The translations under genes were made by a program, and so were the position numbers. The notes under the pieces were generated by a model that saw only the letters and a program-made list of their open reading frames with translations, had not been told where the DNA came from and did no database searches. Of a stretch of 64,000 nt of DNA, positions 1 through 12,100 are shown one piece after another (position 1 is the first letter of the stretch; each line of letters begins with the position of its first letter). The stretch is from the NCBI GenBank assembly GCA_013397455.1, contig VYZB01000212.1:873481-937480 (forward strand), read 5' to 3'. The DNA comes from Crotophaga sulcirostris. Its lineage: Eukaryota; Chordata; Aves; Cuculiformes; Crotophagidae.

Positions 1-53
1 CCCCTACCCCGGCCGTGCCGGCCGCCCGGCACCCTCGTTCCGCACACACTCAC
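1..53 (-). other. ING3: start of ING3 intron 1
   Basis: The sequence after the GTGAGT donor (53-48) is GC-rich and still part of the CpG island. No acceptor or further exon is seen before the window edge. Confidence 0.75.
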
Positions 54-81
54 TCTCCAGATAGTCCTCCAGATACAGCAT
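54..81 (-). CDS. ING3: ING3 first coding exon (partial gene; rest lies off the left edge)
   Basis: On the minus strand an ATG at 81-79 opens MLYLEDYLE plus one further base (A at 54), followed directly by a consensus donor GTGAGT (53-48). The peptide matches my memory of the start of ING3, and the next ING3 residue (Met) would be split A|TG across the junction, which fits a phase-1 intron. The ATG sits in a strong context (GCCGCC before it). ING3 is a nuclear inhibitor-of-growth protein with an N-terminal ING domain and a C-terminal PHD finger that reads H3K4 methylation; it is a subunit of the NuA4/TIP60 histone acetyltransferase complex. Only 28 coding bases are present, so the call rests on a short peptide, splice phase, the CpG-island context and the TSPAN12 neighbour, an adjacency also known in human 7q31. 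Confidence 0.85.
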
Positions 82-266
82 GGCGGCGGCCGGGCCAGCG
101 CCAAGGGGCTTCTCGCTAACGGGGGGTTCGTCCCTTCCAATATGGCGCCGCCGCCAACAACACCAGCGGCTCGACTCAGCGAAAACAACATTGGCGGCGG
201 GCGGCGCTCGCCCCGGCCGCGCCGCGATTGGCTGCCGGCGCTGCTGACGCGCCTCGCGCGGCCTCA

Positions 267-279
267 CGGGAAATGTAGT
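267..279 (-). promoter_or_regulatory. ZNF143/Staf-type element
   Basis: Read on the minus strand this is ACTACATTTCCCG, which fits the ACTAYRNNNCCCR promoter motif bound by ZNF143/THAP11 in vertebrate CpG-island promoters. It lies about 190 bases upstream of the ING3 ATG. This is a motif match only. Confidence 0.55.
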
Positions 280-304
280 CAGTGCGCGGCAAGGCCGACA
301 AGGA

Positions 305-323
305 ACTACTTATACCGGCATGC
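305..323 (+). promoter_or_regulatory. second ZNF143-like element, diverged
   Basis: The sequence ACTACTTATACCGGCATGC agrees at about 14 of 19 positions with the extended ACTACAATTCCCAGCATGC element, including both ends (ACTAC and GCATGC). It is opposite in orientation to the copy at 267-279 and 25 bases from it. Confidence 0.4.
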
Positions 324-347
324 ACCGCGGCGGCCGCGCCTCTCGAT

Positions 348-390
348 GGGGCGGGGCCCGGGGCGGGGCCCGCGGGGGCCGGGGCGGGAC
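348..390 (+). promoter_or_regulatory. cluster of three GC boxes (Sp1/KLF type)
   Basis: GGGGCGGGGC occurs at 348-357 and 360-369, and GGGGCGGGAC at 381-390. Tight clusters like this are typical of TATA-less CpG-island promoters; here they sit on the distal side of the ING3 island. Confidence 0.55.
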
Positions 391-490
391 TGCCCCGCCG
401 GTGCTGCCTGAGGTTCAGTCGAGTCCCGGGCGGCAGAGGCGGCCCCGGCTGGCAGCGTCATACAAGAAGTAGCTACTATTACGAAAAGCG

Positions 491-612
491 AAATATTTTG
501 ATTTAAAATCAAGTAGAATAAAGTTTTCTGTAGAATTAGTTTGCTTCAAAAAGTGGAATATTTTGATTTAGGCTAAAGTAGAATTAACTTTTCTGTAGAA
601 TTAGTTTTCTAG
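491..612 (+). repeat. 65-bp-period tandem duplication
   Basis: Two copies of an AT-rich unit occur head to tail at an exact 65-base offset: AATATTTTGATTTA at 492 and again at 557, and TTTTCTGTAGAATTAGTTT at 524 and 589. Over about 53 bases only about six differ. The duplication starts 25 bases past the edge of the ING3 CpG island. No CR1 similarity is evident. Confidence 0.85.
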
Positions 613-698
613 CTAGTTTCCGTTAAGTTTCATCTAAGTAACTTCTTTTTTTTTAAAAAAAGGCAGACAGGCTGTCCCTCTGATAGCATGTTTTCCTG

Positions 699-960
699 TC
701 ATAGAATGGTTTGGGTTGGAAGGGACCTGAAAGCCCATCCAGTTCCACCCCCCCTGCCATGGGCAGGGACACCTCCCACCAGCCCAGGCTGCTCAGGGAC
801 CCATCCAGCCTGGCCTGGATCACCTCCAGGGAGGGGGCACCCACAGCTTCCCGGGGCAACCTGTGCCAGGGCCTCACCACCCTTATTGTGAAGAATTTCT
901 TCCTCATGTCTAACCTAAATCTTCCCCCTTCCAATTTAAATCCATCCCCCCTCATCCAGG
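699..960 (-). mobile_element. CR1 LINE 3' end, 5'-truncated
   Basis: The plus strand begins TCATAGAATGG then a GGTTGGAAGGGACCT block, the reverse complement of the CR1 3' terminus. It reads through the usual 3'-UTR blocks to about 960. It is close in sequence to the copies at 28021 and 60377, so probably the same, comparatively recent subfamily. The apparent open frames here are by-products of the repeat. Confidence 0.93.
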
Positions 961-1834
961 CATGGCCAAAACGACACAGAAATCACATGAACCTCACCCA
1001 GTGTTATTTACAATTGATAGGCTGAAGGGAAATAGAGAGTATTTTTAACACTACGTCAAACACAAACCCTAGGCTGGCCACTGGTGGGTGGTAAAGAAAG
1101 AGGAGAGGGCATTGATAGGAAGTTGTTTTTTTTTTTAAATAGTCTTTTTTCCAGACACTGTTTAAAGGAAAATTATAATGTCTTGTTTTAAGTATGGTAT
1201 GTTCTGAACAGATCTGTCTCCCACTGTTTGCAGTCTTTATGTAAAATACAAGGTCAGACAGAGAGCTGGCTACAAGGCTTCAATTAGCAGAGATTTGGCT
1301 GTTGTGAAGTTCATAATAATGTTAAAACTAGTCCTGGGAAAGTAATAGAATATGCATAAGATTTCTGGGAAAATTTATACGTGTACATATAAGTGGGAAA
1401 TATATTCTGTCCCCAGCTCTTGTCTCGTTACATATGATTGATGGAAATAATTTTCGATATCAGGGTCTGTGCATTTTTTCTCCGGGACCCCCTCCTCTGC
1501 GTACCCACTTTGCAAAGGAAGGTTCAGATATGCAGCTGCCAACCCTGCACTGCACTACCAGTCTGACGAAGAGAAGGAAAAACTTGCAGCTGTTTGATCA
1601 GACTTGATGCATTTGTTTGTTTATCCCTTATCTTAAATGCTCACAGCCAGTAATAGTGCATGAAAAGCATAAGGAATGACAAAACTAATGGAATTATTTT
1701 TAATTTCTGTGCCCTCTCATGAGTGACCCAAGGTGAAAAAAGCTGGTTTGTTAGCTTACATCAGTGACAGGTACTGGGCAACACTGCAGGCATACGGGAG
1801 CATAAACTTCTGTGGAATTCCAAATTGCTGTTCA
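961..1834. other. intergenic, no feature seen
   Basis: AT-rich single-copy-looking DNA between two CR1 fragments. No convincing open frame, RNA gene or regulatory cluster is visible. Confidence 0.6.
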
Positions 1835-1985
1835 GAGCAGGCTGCCCGGGGAGGTGGTTGAGTCACCATCCCTGGAGGTGTTTAAAAGATGGATAGATGA
1901 AGTGCTCATGGATATGGTTTAGTAGTGGGCAGGCAATGGCTGTACTCGATGACCTCAAAGGTCAACCAAGTGATTCGATGACAGT
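1835..1985 (+). mobile_element. old CR1 3' fragment
   Basis: It contains the diagnostic AGGCTGCCCGGGGAGGTGG and CCATCCCTGGAGGTGTTTAA blocks, then ACTCGATGACCTCAAAGGTC and a decayed terminal repeat near 1975. It is more diverged than the 699-960 copy. Confidence 0.8.
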
Positions 1986-3407
1986 AGGAAAAAAAATTAA
2001 GAAGCAGACACTAGTGGCTGTGATCCAGTCGCAGTACTTCCTATTGTAATTGATTTTAAAATGTTTGGAACTGAGATTTTTCATGCAATTTCAATCCCCC
2101 AAATAGTTTATTTCATCACTTTTAACATTAATATTTATTGCTATAATCATGGACTGATGCTTTTATCCAGATTTTTCAATAAGGAAGGATATTTAGGGCT
2201 TGTGTGATGTCAGGTGTAGGTACAGGAGCATAAAAATAGTGGCAGCACAACAGGCTAGCTTTCTGACATGCTTTTTTGTCTCCTTTTCATGTTTTCATCT
2301 GTGCCATATGCATCTGAGCAAGGAAAGAAAGTGTATGCTTGAGCCAAGTCTGAGTAGAAAGCTATGTGGGATGTTTTTGAATGTCACGACCAATTGAAAA
2401 TGTCATTCTTTTCTCCTGTTTTAAATTTGTATATTGTGGATAGTTAGCTAAGGATGACTGAATTTTGGGAAGTGAAGCATAAATTTTGTGTGTAGCCTTT
2501 ATGAAGACTGATGTTATCTATGTCTTGAACATGCAGTGCATAGCTAAGGATTTTTTATTATGATTATTCCTGTGTCATTATAGATGAAAAAAGAAGGTAT
2601 AACAATAACTATCAACTTTGCAAAAAAACACTGTGATAAAGTGGTCACTTTTGATACTCACCCTATCATTAGCCATGGATTCTGTACTGTCAAAACAGAT
2701 ATATCAACTAGTGTCATACATATCAATGAACAGTTTTTAGCTGGTCCTTAAGCTCAGCTACTATGCACCAGAAGCCGTAGTTGAAAGAATCTGTATATTA
2801 TTGCTCATACAGATAACTCCTTACTGTCTGACGTCTGACTCACTGGTGTAGGAATGACTATTTTTTTAAAGGTTTGTATGAGAAATTACTTGGTCCCATT
2901 TTGTTGTGTAGGAGACAGGACTGACCCTTCCTAGGAAAATAAATGCCTGCACTTCTGTTGAGGTGAAAGGGCTTGATGCAGCAAGAGAACTCAACCCATG
3001 CAAAAGCACATCCTATATTCATTAGGAGAAAAGCTGGGTGAATTTAGGGAATCTGAATTGATGGGATCACTTTCTTTTATGCTCAGTGATAACTTTAATG
3101 CTTTTTAAAGAAAAAAATTGTATACGTGTTTGGGAGCACATTTCATACAGCAGAAGTTTAAGAGAACAATATTGTACACAAATACCACACAAAAACTCCA
3201 CTGTTAGAACCACAAGTGAAACAGTCATATGATAAGTTCTTACCATTTGCTTCATGACCCAAATTCTAGGACAACCAGGACATTGGGACCTTGTGACTTC
3301 TCTGATGCTCCAGTTTTCATGCCTGAGTTTGCCACATCCTCGTCACTGCAATCTTGGGAATAGCCAGCAAAATCTTCTACTGAGGGCTGTTGTGCAAGGG
3401 TATTTTC
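1986..3407. other. intergenic, no feature seen
   Basis: AT-rich sequence with short chance frames only. Nothing supportable as a gene or repeat was recognised. Confidence 0.55.
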
Positions 3408-3592
3408 ACAGAATAGTAGAATCATTTGGTGGAAAAAGACCTTTGAGATGGTCGAGACCAACTGTACTTGTCCACTGCTAAACCATATCCTTGAACACCT
3501 CATCCACCTGTCTTTTAAACGCCTCCAGGGATGGTGACTCAACCACTTTCCTGGGCAGCCTCTGCCAGTGCCTGATAACCCTTTTGGAGATC
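3408..3592 (-). mobile_element. old CR1 3' fragment
   Basis: The plus strand starts ACAGAATAGTAGAATCATTT, followed by decayed versions of the CR1 3' blocks, including CGCCTCCAGGGATGGTGACTC and CTGGGCAGCCTCTGCCAGTG. It is clearly reverse-oriented and older than the copy at 699. Confidence 0.82.
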
Positions 3593-6500
3593 CATTGTGT
3601 TGTGGTGCCCAGATCAAGCAAACCAAGAAACACAGTTCTTGAGGCTGTGCCTCAGTCATTGCCTTCAGCTACAGCAGGGGTGCTGTCTATGTTAGTGGAA
3701 ATGGAAGATGAATCTCAGGCGTGCCAACAGGCTGTTGTCTTCAAGTGCCCCCCTTTATGCTTTATGGTTTATTGAAACTTGTGAGGCTTTTATAAAAATA
3801 GAAACCTGCTTCAAAAATTGTTCATTGTAGTACCTTACAGCAGGGGATGGGAGGGGATTATGTAGTAGAATAGAAATTAAAATACAATTCAACTTTGTTC
3901 AGTATCTATTGAAAAGGAAATGGGAACTTATTTATCTACCTGTAGTCTTCTTAAGTACTTTTTTTTTTTAGACAGGTGGAGAGACTCACATTTTTCATTT
4001 TTTTTCATTTCTGCCAATGTTAGTTCATATTGTAGAGTGAAAGGAGTAGCCATCCCAACTGCAGTGAGGTTGTGTGTTTAAGTGCTGCTTATCATGACAT
4101 ACTGATGGAACTGAGCTTGAACTGGCATTTAAGAAGCAATTATCCACTCAGGCCATAAAAAATAAACTATTTTTACAATGGAAAACTTCCTGTTGTGTAT
4201 AAATGTAAAGAATTAACTTTATTGATTAACTCGACTTTTAGAACAGCCTAATTACAACAGCTTCTGGTAAGGAAACATGGATTAACAACAGTGTTTATTG
4301 GAATGCAAATAGAGTGAAAAAGAACTAAACTCCAACTGTGAACTTAAGGTAAAAAGAAATTCAATTTGTGAATTCCAATCAACATTGCCCAAAAAACTTC
4401 TGTACAGCAACAGAACTGCCTAGCACAGAGAAAGGAAGGGAAGCCATGGGAACTGCTGTTTTCTCCTGTTGATATAATGTTACTAATGTTGATGCCATTT
4501 CTCCAGCAAATGTTTCACATAAATCATGTATCATCACTTGTGGCAGAATGATGGCATAGAGGAATATTATAGTTGCCCTATGATCTACCTTGAGCTAATT
4601 TCTTGCATACATTTTGTTGGTTTTCAACTGACAGGAAAAAACTGATTGAAAACATGGCTTTATGTTCTGATGTCCACTTCTCAGATGGGGTTAAAAATTG
4701 AAAATCTTCTCCCTCTCTCCTATCCTTACATATTCCAGATCTCTGCAGTGTCCCTTTTCTATTGTTCTAATTTCTTCCATCACTTCCCATGTGTAGGGTT
4801 GTTTGCCACATCTCTAACTTTATGCTTTCAATCTTTTTATCCTGCCTGCTATCAGTCCCTTGGTCCTTCCCTTTCCTTTTTCCTTCCAGATCTAGTCTGC
4901 TCAGCTGAATGATTACCGGGGCTTCCTGTACCCATTTAGGACTCTCACAGTTGCATATTTTCTTCAGTACTCTGATTTTTAACTCTTGTCTAATACAATG
5001 TTTCCAGACCTATAGCACTTATGTTTTGTTTCTTTGTTTTCAAGACGGCAACACTTCTAATGCTTTGACTTGAAAAAATCAGGACAGACCAACCTAGCTC
5101 ATCCTTAGACTGATGCTCCAGGTCTCAGCTACTGCTGGTAGGTTCCTGTGCTTCAGTTTCTCATAAGGAAGCCTCACTGCCTGTTGCACACAAAGAATGC
5201 TGGCGTATGGAGTGCAGAAAGCAAAACCTGTGTGTTACTGAGGGCTAGGCTGCTCTAACAGAAGAACTTCAAGCCACTGACAGCTAAGCAGCAGCAGGCA
5301 GTGTTGCAGCAGAGCCTACATACAACTACAAGCCTGGGTAGCTCTCAGACTACTAGAAATGAGCATTTTCCTTTTCTTTGGCACCTGCCACTGCTGCGCT
5401 ACAGCAGGCCTGTCTGGCGGGCCAGAATCCATTTGCCACGGTGCACTGCTGCGAGCATGTGTTGTCGATCGCAGCATTCCTAGCAGTTTTGTCTGCCAGT
5501 GTCAGCATCAGGCCTGCTGGTCTCCTCACATGCTTTCAACTATTTTATTATAATTCCTCCTCACTTCCTGTTTGTTACCTGCTATTTTTCTGCTATTGCT
5601 ACTCTTTTTCCATTCTTTACAGTCCTCCCAGTCTGGCAGTCCAGCTGTCCCTTGCAACTGCCATGGACGCCACCATCTCCCATATTCCACTCCTTCTGGT
5701 ACTGCAGAGGCATCACCCACAGCCTCACTCTCCCTCTGCAGGAAATAACTATCATTCCTGCTGTACTACACACCATGGCTATTGGAGGACATTAGTTAAA
5801 TAACTAAATTGTCCTGAGACTGAGCACCACGTAAGGGTTACAGCATGATCGTATTTGTTCTGGGCAATCAACTTTATGTAATGGGAAACTCCATCCAAAG
5901 CCAGATCTTAGGAAAAAACTGGGTGAGACTACCAAATGCATAATGTTAGCCTTGTCTAGTGCAGCACTGTGCAGAAACTTCACACTTCCATGAAATGATC
6001 CTCAAAAGGGCAAATTTGACCCAGAAGTGTAATGACTGGATGGTAGTATGTCTGAGAAATCACTTTCATTTTCTACTTATTGCGAACTCTTTCAGATTCT
6101 GAGATTCACATTCCTATTTCTGCAAACAAATCCATGAGCCCAGATAATTAATTTGCTTTAACAGTCCACAGGAAAATGGAACTGCCATTTATCTTTCAGC
6201 TTGACTTTGTGTACAGACTCAGACAATTACATCGTCATCTTTTAGTTAATTTTATCTGCTACAGACTCAGTTAAATTTACTTGCAGATTTCAGTTATTTC
6301 CTGAAAGTCTGCAGGATATGAGAAATTGCTGTTTATATATTTATCACGGAAATGTTTTATCCTGACTTCCTAAGGAACAAAGCTTCTGTGAGCAATCCAT
6401 ATGTTTGTGTGCACACATCTTTATCTGTCCTTTCACTCTGCCCTTTCTCAATGGAATTAATTGACTAATTTAAACCTGTTTGAAAGAAAAGCCATCCTTT

Positions 6501-9500
6501 CAGAGATGAATTGTATACTCCTTAAATGCTATGTTGACTCTAATATTTTTGGGGTTTTTTTTATTTCCTTTCACTGAGGAAAAGTTTGCAGTATGAACCT
6601 GCCCCTTATTAAAGTTGAGGAAATCCACACAAAGGAGCAGTGAGTTCCCCAACCATGAAAAAAGCTTCAGTTGGTAAACATAAGTTACTAGGCACTGTTG
6701 TAAGACACAAGCACAAAAGGAACTAACTTAACCAGTTTTGCTCCTCACAGAATGTCTAGTTTTGTTCTCTTGATTTTCTCAAAATCCTGCATGCTAAGTC
6801 ATATGGTATGCATGGGAATAAAGTTTGAAAATTATTATTTTAATGATTATTTAAACACTCCTAGTAAAAGTTTAAGTTTCAAATGCCTTTAACTGAATAT
6901 CTGTAATGAAAGATATTTCAGATATCTGTCAGATTTACAATCATACTTTTTTCCATGAGGTCAGCACATTCTTGTGGCTGGAAGAGGCCCATATCTGCTT
7001 GCTTTCCATGAAGAAATGCTATAAATGGCTGCTACACTATCAGAGGCACAGAATAATGTGGGATATGACACCATATATCGCCTGTGCTGCTCAGATGTGT
7101 CCTCTGAGAGTTGAGGTCTGCAAGGTGTAGCGGGTAAAAAAAATAAAAAGCTGAAAGTTAGGAGATGACAATGCAGTTTTGTTAGCCTCCACCCAAATTC
7201 TTGCTCTTGTAGTCTCCTTTGTCTGAGGAACAAATTCTGGGAAGTTGAAAGCAGCAGCAGGACAAGGAAATACTCTGAGAAATTTGCCAAAACACTGACA
7301 TTATGATTGACTGAAGGTGCACAGCTGCCACAGGAGAGGATGCAGACTTTGAGGGCAGGCATGAATCTTCACTGCTCCTGGGCTTACACTGTCAGATGCG
7401 TGAGGATAACACAGAAATCACCTTCTCTTTCAGGATCATTAAGCAAGAACTGTGCAGACATTAGGGCACCCAGGAAACCAGAGTTCAGACTCAGGGGATT
7501 TGCAGGAGAAGTCAGATCCTTATGACAGAATGCAGATACTGTTAACTTCTTAAGAAGGGAGAGAAGATATACTGCAATGTAGCACAAGACACGGGTCTGC
7601 CTCTTTGCTGTGATGATATTAGGCAAAATTTGGAGAAATAATGGAAGTTCAACTGACTTTCTTGAAATTTTATTAGTGGATATATTCAGAGTGTTAATAA
7701 CATCGTAGCTGTGATGCTCTAAATATACTCTCAAGTAATCTTTCTGGGGAAGTTAATTTACGTGATAATTATTTCATTAGAGATGTACACAATTGATGAA
7801 AATACAGACGATTTGGAGAGCACATAAGCTCTTCTCCAACTGTCCTATTGACATTTTCTTGTCTGATTTTTTTAACTTTTGCAGATACTTCACATGATCT
7901 AAATAAACCTGTTTCATATACACGTATCCTTGGTCAAATTTGCAACACAATTAAAAATCTGTCTGCTTAGCTTACAAACAAGCTGTTATTATTCCTTACT
8001 GACTTGCATCAGCTTACTTTAAGGTTATTATTGTTAATAATTTTTGTTCTGAAGTGCAAATTTATGGTCTCACATGTGAGCCCTGTCATGTTAGTTACTA
8101 CAGAAATAAAGAATAAAACCACAGGCTAAGTTAATACCTAATTTGTTTTCTATCTCATGCATTGGTGGAGTAACCTTACTGTACTTTTAGGTGACTTCTA
8201 AAGGTTTGCAATCAGGACATATCGTAATGATGCAATAAATTACCTAATGCTTGCATAAATACAAAAATGCTTAATGTAGGCATGCCCAAGGTTATTGGAA
8301 ATTGCACTGCTAAAGCAGAACAGATGGTAAGTTTCACTGCAGTCTATTTTAGAAGGATTGATCTTGTTTTAAGATTTTAGATGTGTCCACAATTCTCATG
8401 TATTTCAAGGCCAATTGTTTCCAAAAAAAAGAGAAATCTATATCTTGTTTGCCATTTTCTTTTATTTTAATGCATGTGCAGAGTTTACCTGCTAGGCATT
8501 CACCTTGCATCAGTATTGTACATCAACAACATACCAAGAGAGTTAACTGGCGTAATATTAGTTGGCATTCATTGCAATGAATAGCTTATTTCTAGTATAG
8601 CGAGTGGTAGGAATGGCATTTCAAAACCAGCTTTTCTACAATAAGCAGGAGATCTTACCCACAAAAGAGTTGATTTTGGTGATAAGGTTCTGATTGAGAG
8701 ATTTTCCAGCTCTCATTTTCATGGTTGAAGGTGGCAGAGCTGTCTTTTTTTTTACATTCGCATAAGTTTTGCCCATTAAATCTGTTGGTATAACAGAAAT
8801 TATAAAAATTAAGGGCTTTACCAGAAAAGAGTGCTTACTTCAAGGGTGGCCACAGGTTGAATTTTGGAGTACGTCAGCAACTCTGAGTTAATGTGGCAGG
8901 GGAACATATTTTTATTAAAAAAAAATCCTTATTGTTAATTAACTGTCAATAATTTATAAGGAAAGTAATAAAATTACTTCATTTTTTACCCCAATTCAAT
9001 TTGAAAAGTACTTTTTTCCTGTTAATGAGAAGTCTACTTATCTCTATGCCTCTGCCCTTAGAGATTAATGCAAAACATGTCAGAATTCAGCTGACTGGGA
9101 ATTCTTCAACGAAATGATTTTTTAGCTGGTAAATACTCATTCACTATATACTAAAGCATTTACAGGAACCTAGGCCTTCAACAGGACTTTCACTGCAACA
9201 GATAAAGAGAGCAAGAGGTATAATAGCCTTGTGATCATGAAACTCTTCTGGGAGATAAGAAATGAATTCAGGAGTCTCTTCTGCCTTACTTAGGTGTTGG
9301 GCCTGAGCTTTTTCTTGCTGATTTTCACTTATTCCTCTGACTGCTAGGTTAGAGAGAAACCACTCTAAAGCTGGTCCAGCAATTATTCTAACTATCGGGG
9401 TTTCTGTGAGCTCAGCTTTTTGGCTTGGTTGTAGAGAATTTATACAAAATGTACAAATATGGAAAGCTGTAATCCATCTCTAGTTCAGGAAAACCACTGC

Positions 9501-12053
9501 AGAGCTGCTTTCCTGGAGATTGGAGCAGATTTCTGGGACAGGGAGGAATGGCAGACCTGCAGACTGAACCTGAGTCTTCAGATCCTAGGTAAATTCCTCC
9601 CACTGCCAGACTATTATCTGTGCATTCATGAAACTGAAAAGTTTTAGTGTCATTTAATAAATAAAAAGAAGATTTAAGACACCTTAAAACTTCTTTACAG
9701 TATCAAAAATAAGTTTCCTGGTCTAACCTGATACTGAGCATCTTTCATCAATATGGAACAGATTTAATAAAAAATATTTATGATTATACATGAGTTTTAT
9801 TATAAACTTATATTATTTCACTTTGACTGTGATTGCATTTATATCCTGATATTAAGAATGATTTCTGTTAGCAGTGAAATCTAGTACTGTATGATTGACA
9901 ATGTTTTGTATATAGAGAGGGAGGGTCTCACTTGAAAAAATTGACAGAAAACTTGAAGAACTTTATGTAGTTTCCAGCACAGTGTTTTATATTTTTTTGA
10001 GAAAAATCCAATGGTCTCTAAATGCTTTGCATAAGATATAATCTTAAAACTATCAGGTAACATAATTTTATAACAACATTTAGCTGCTAATTAACATAGT
10101 AGTAGGTAAGAATCTGGTAAAAAGAGACACAGGTCTCATTTTTTACTACAGATGTCAACATTTCTTTGCTGTGATTACATCTGGGCTATTTTTCCATTTT
10201 GAGACTAAGCATAAATTCAGTTTACAAATGTTTACTTCTAAAGGATAGTTACTGGAAGATGAAAAGCCTAAAATAGTATGTCTTAGCGGGTCTCTTCTTT
10301 TGTAAACAGGTTTAACACAAAGGTGCTGCCAGATAATGATTAATGGTTCTAAACACTATGGATCTGCATTATGTAATGCATCTCATATCCTTGAAATGAG
10401 GACTGTAATTTGTCATTGTTGTCTAGAGCTAAAATTACAACAGGTAATTTGCAACAATAGATTGTAGTGCTTTATAATTACATTTTCTAAATTCATACGG
10501 TCTTATATAATATTTGAATAAGTGATAGATCTCAGAGCAATGCCTTCATTTTTTTTGTGTAGTTATGTGTAGTGACTCGATAGTCAATTATACATTTGTT
10601 TTGCTAAAATGACCTCTATCATATTTCTTATACAGTACAGTACTCTGTAAGTAGCACTACAGAATAAAACCACACTGTTACCACCAAGAAACACTCATTT
10701 TATACTTTTATTTCCTCATCCCTATTCAACCACATAACTGGCAGGGTCTGCAGCTAACCCTTGGGTTTGGAGCACATTCTGCCTGCTCATGGGAATTACC
10801 TCCTTGTCTGTTGTCAGCATGCCCTTACAGGGGCTGCTTTCTCCTGGGGCCTCCTCGGCATCTCTTCTTGCCCCTACTGTGTCCTCCTGTTTTGGACAAT
10901 GAATGAATTCTCTGACTTGGCTCATATCAGGCATACAGCTCATTGTAGGCTGCAGAGTTCATTAAAAGGCACATGATATTTCGTATTCAAAGAATTTGTG
11001 TCTCTTAACCTCACTTTTTCCTTTTTCAAAGGAAAAGGTACGAACCAGGGAATTACAGATGTGTGAGGTTAAACTACTTTTGATATAGAAGGCTGTATTG
11101 TTTCACAGAACTACAAAATTTAGTTAAGAGATGCCAGACAGAAAAACCTGAGTCATGGATTTTTTTGTGGGAATCCAGTGGTTTTGCTTTGTAATATGGT
11201 CTAATGTGCCCTAATCATTTGAATGGGAAATTCCATTAAATTGGTGACTTATGGTTCTGGAATTGCTGATTGACCTCAAGTGCTGAAAGACAGATGTAGC
11301 TTGCCTTCTTTATTTACTGATGCTGGCTCATAAATGTATCTTGCTAGCTTGGACAACAGAGACAGCTCCCTTGTGGGCCACTTAGTTGAACTTAACTGAA
11401 GAATGTCTGCCCCTGGAAAGAAAAATATTTGGTTTCCAACAGAGAACTGGAAGTTTCTGTGCCAAATTGGACAGTGTTTGGAACAAGCTAGAACAGAATG
11501 GAAAGAAAATCAAAATTTCATGCTAGGACTTATATAGATAAATAAAAACATAATACACCTATGTGGGTATCTTCTTACTGTGCACATTCTTCCTTTTCTA
11601 TTTTCAACCAGTGTTAACTATATCAAGCTAATGTGTAATCATTCCTTGGTACTTGCTTTCAAAAATATAGGCACATTTTGTTAAATATATAGCAGAAGCA
11701 GCAAGTGATATGGTCACATGAAGTGGTTTAAAGGAAGACAACTGTAGGTCAGATAACTCTTCAGACTTTGCAGGGCCCTGCAAAATTAGTAGTAGCCAGA
11801 GGTAAACACCTTCCTATCCAGCACCCCATACAATTAACATATAATCTGGAGGCGCTCTGTGTCTACTGTCTGTCTCAGAGCTAAAGTGATTTATTCACCA
11901 TTAAGAATTAATGTTATACCAATTTTTAGTTCAGAATCAGCATATTTGATTAAAGGAGAAATATTGTCCTCTGGTGAAGATTTCAGCTTTAATCGCCCAC
12001 TCAGATTTTAATTTTAATCACCCTTTTCCAAACACACTTCCACTCTGTATATC

Positions 12054-12100
12054 TATGTGTGTGTGTGAATGCATTTGTATACATACATACATACATGTGT
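12054..12100 (+). repeat. short TG and TACA microsatellite
   Basis: A run of about seven TG units (12055-12067) is followed after a short spacer by about four ACAT/TACA units (12079-12096). Confidence 0.8.

Larger units (their letters stand above)
82..465 (-). promoter_or_regulatory. ING3: ING3 CpG-island promoter and 5' UTR
   Basis: A very GC- and CpG-rich block lies directly upstream of the ING3 ATG and ends abruptly near 465, where AT-rich DNA begins. It contains an inverted CCAAT box (ATTGGCTG, 227-234), a YY1-like AATATGGCGCC near 139-149, three GC boxes and two ZNF143-type elements. There is no clear TATA box, as expected for a housekeeping promoter. The transcription start cannot be placed from sequence. 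Such islands often fire in both directions, so a divergent plus-strand non-coding transcript is possible, but nothing here proves one. Confidence 0.8.

Noticed and set aside
3252..3659. 135-codon minus-strand frame
   Set aside because: Overlaps an old CR1 fragment and has no domain or splice support.
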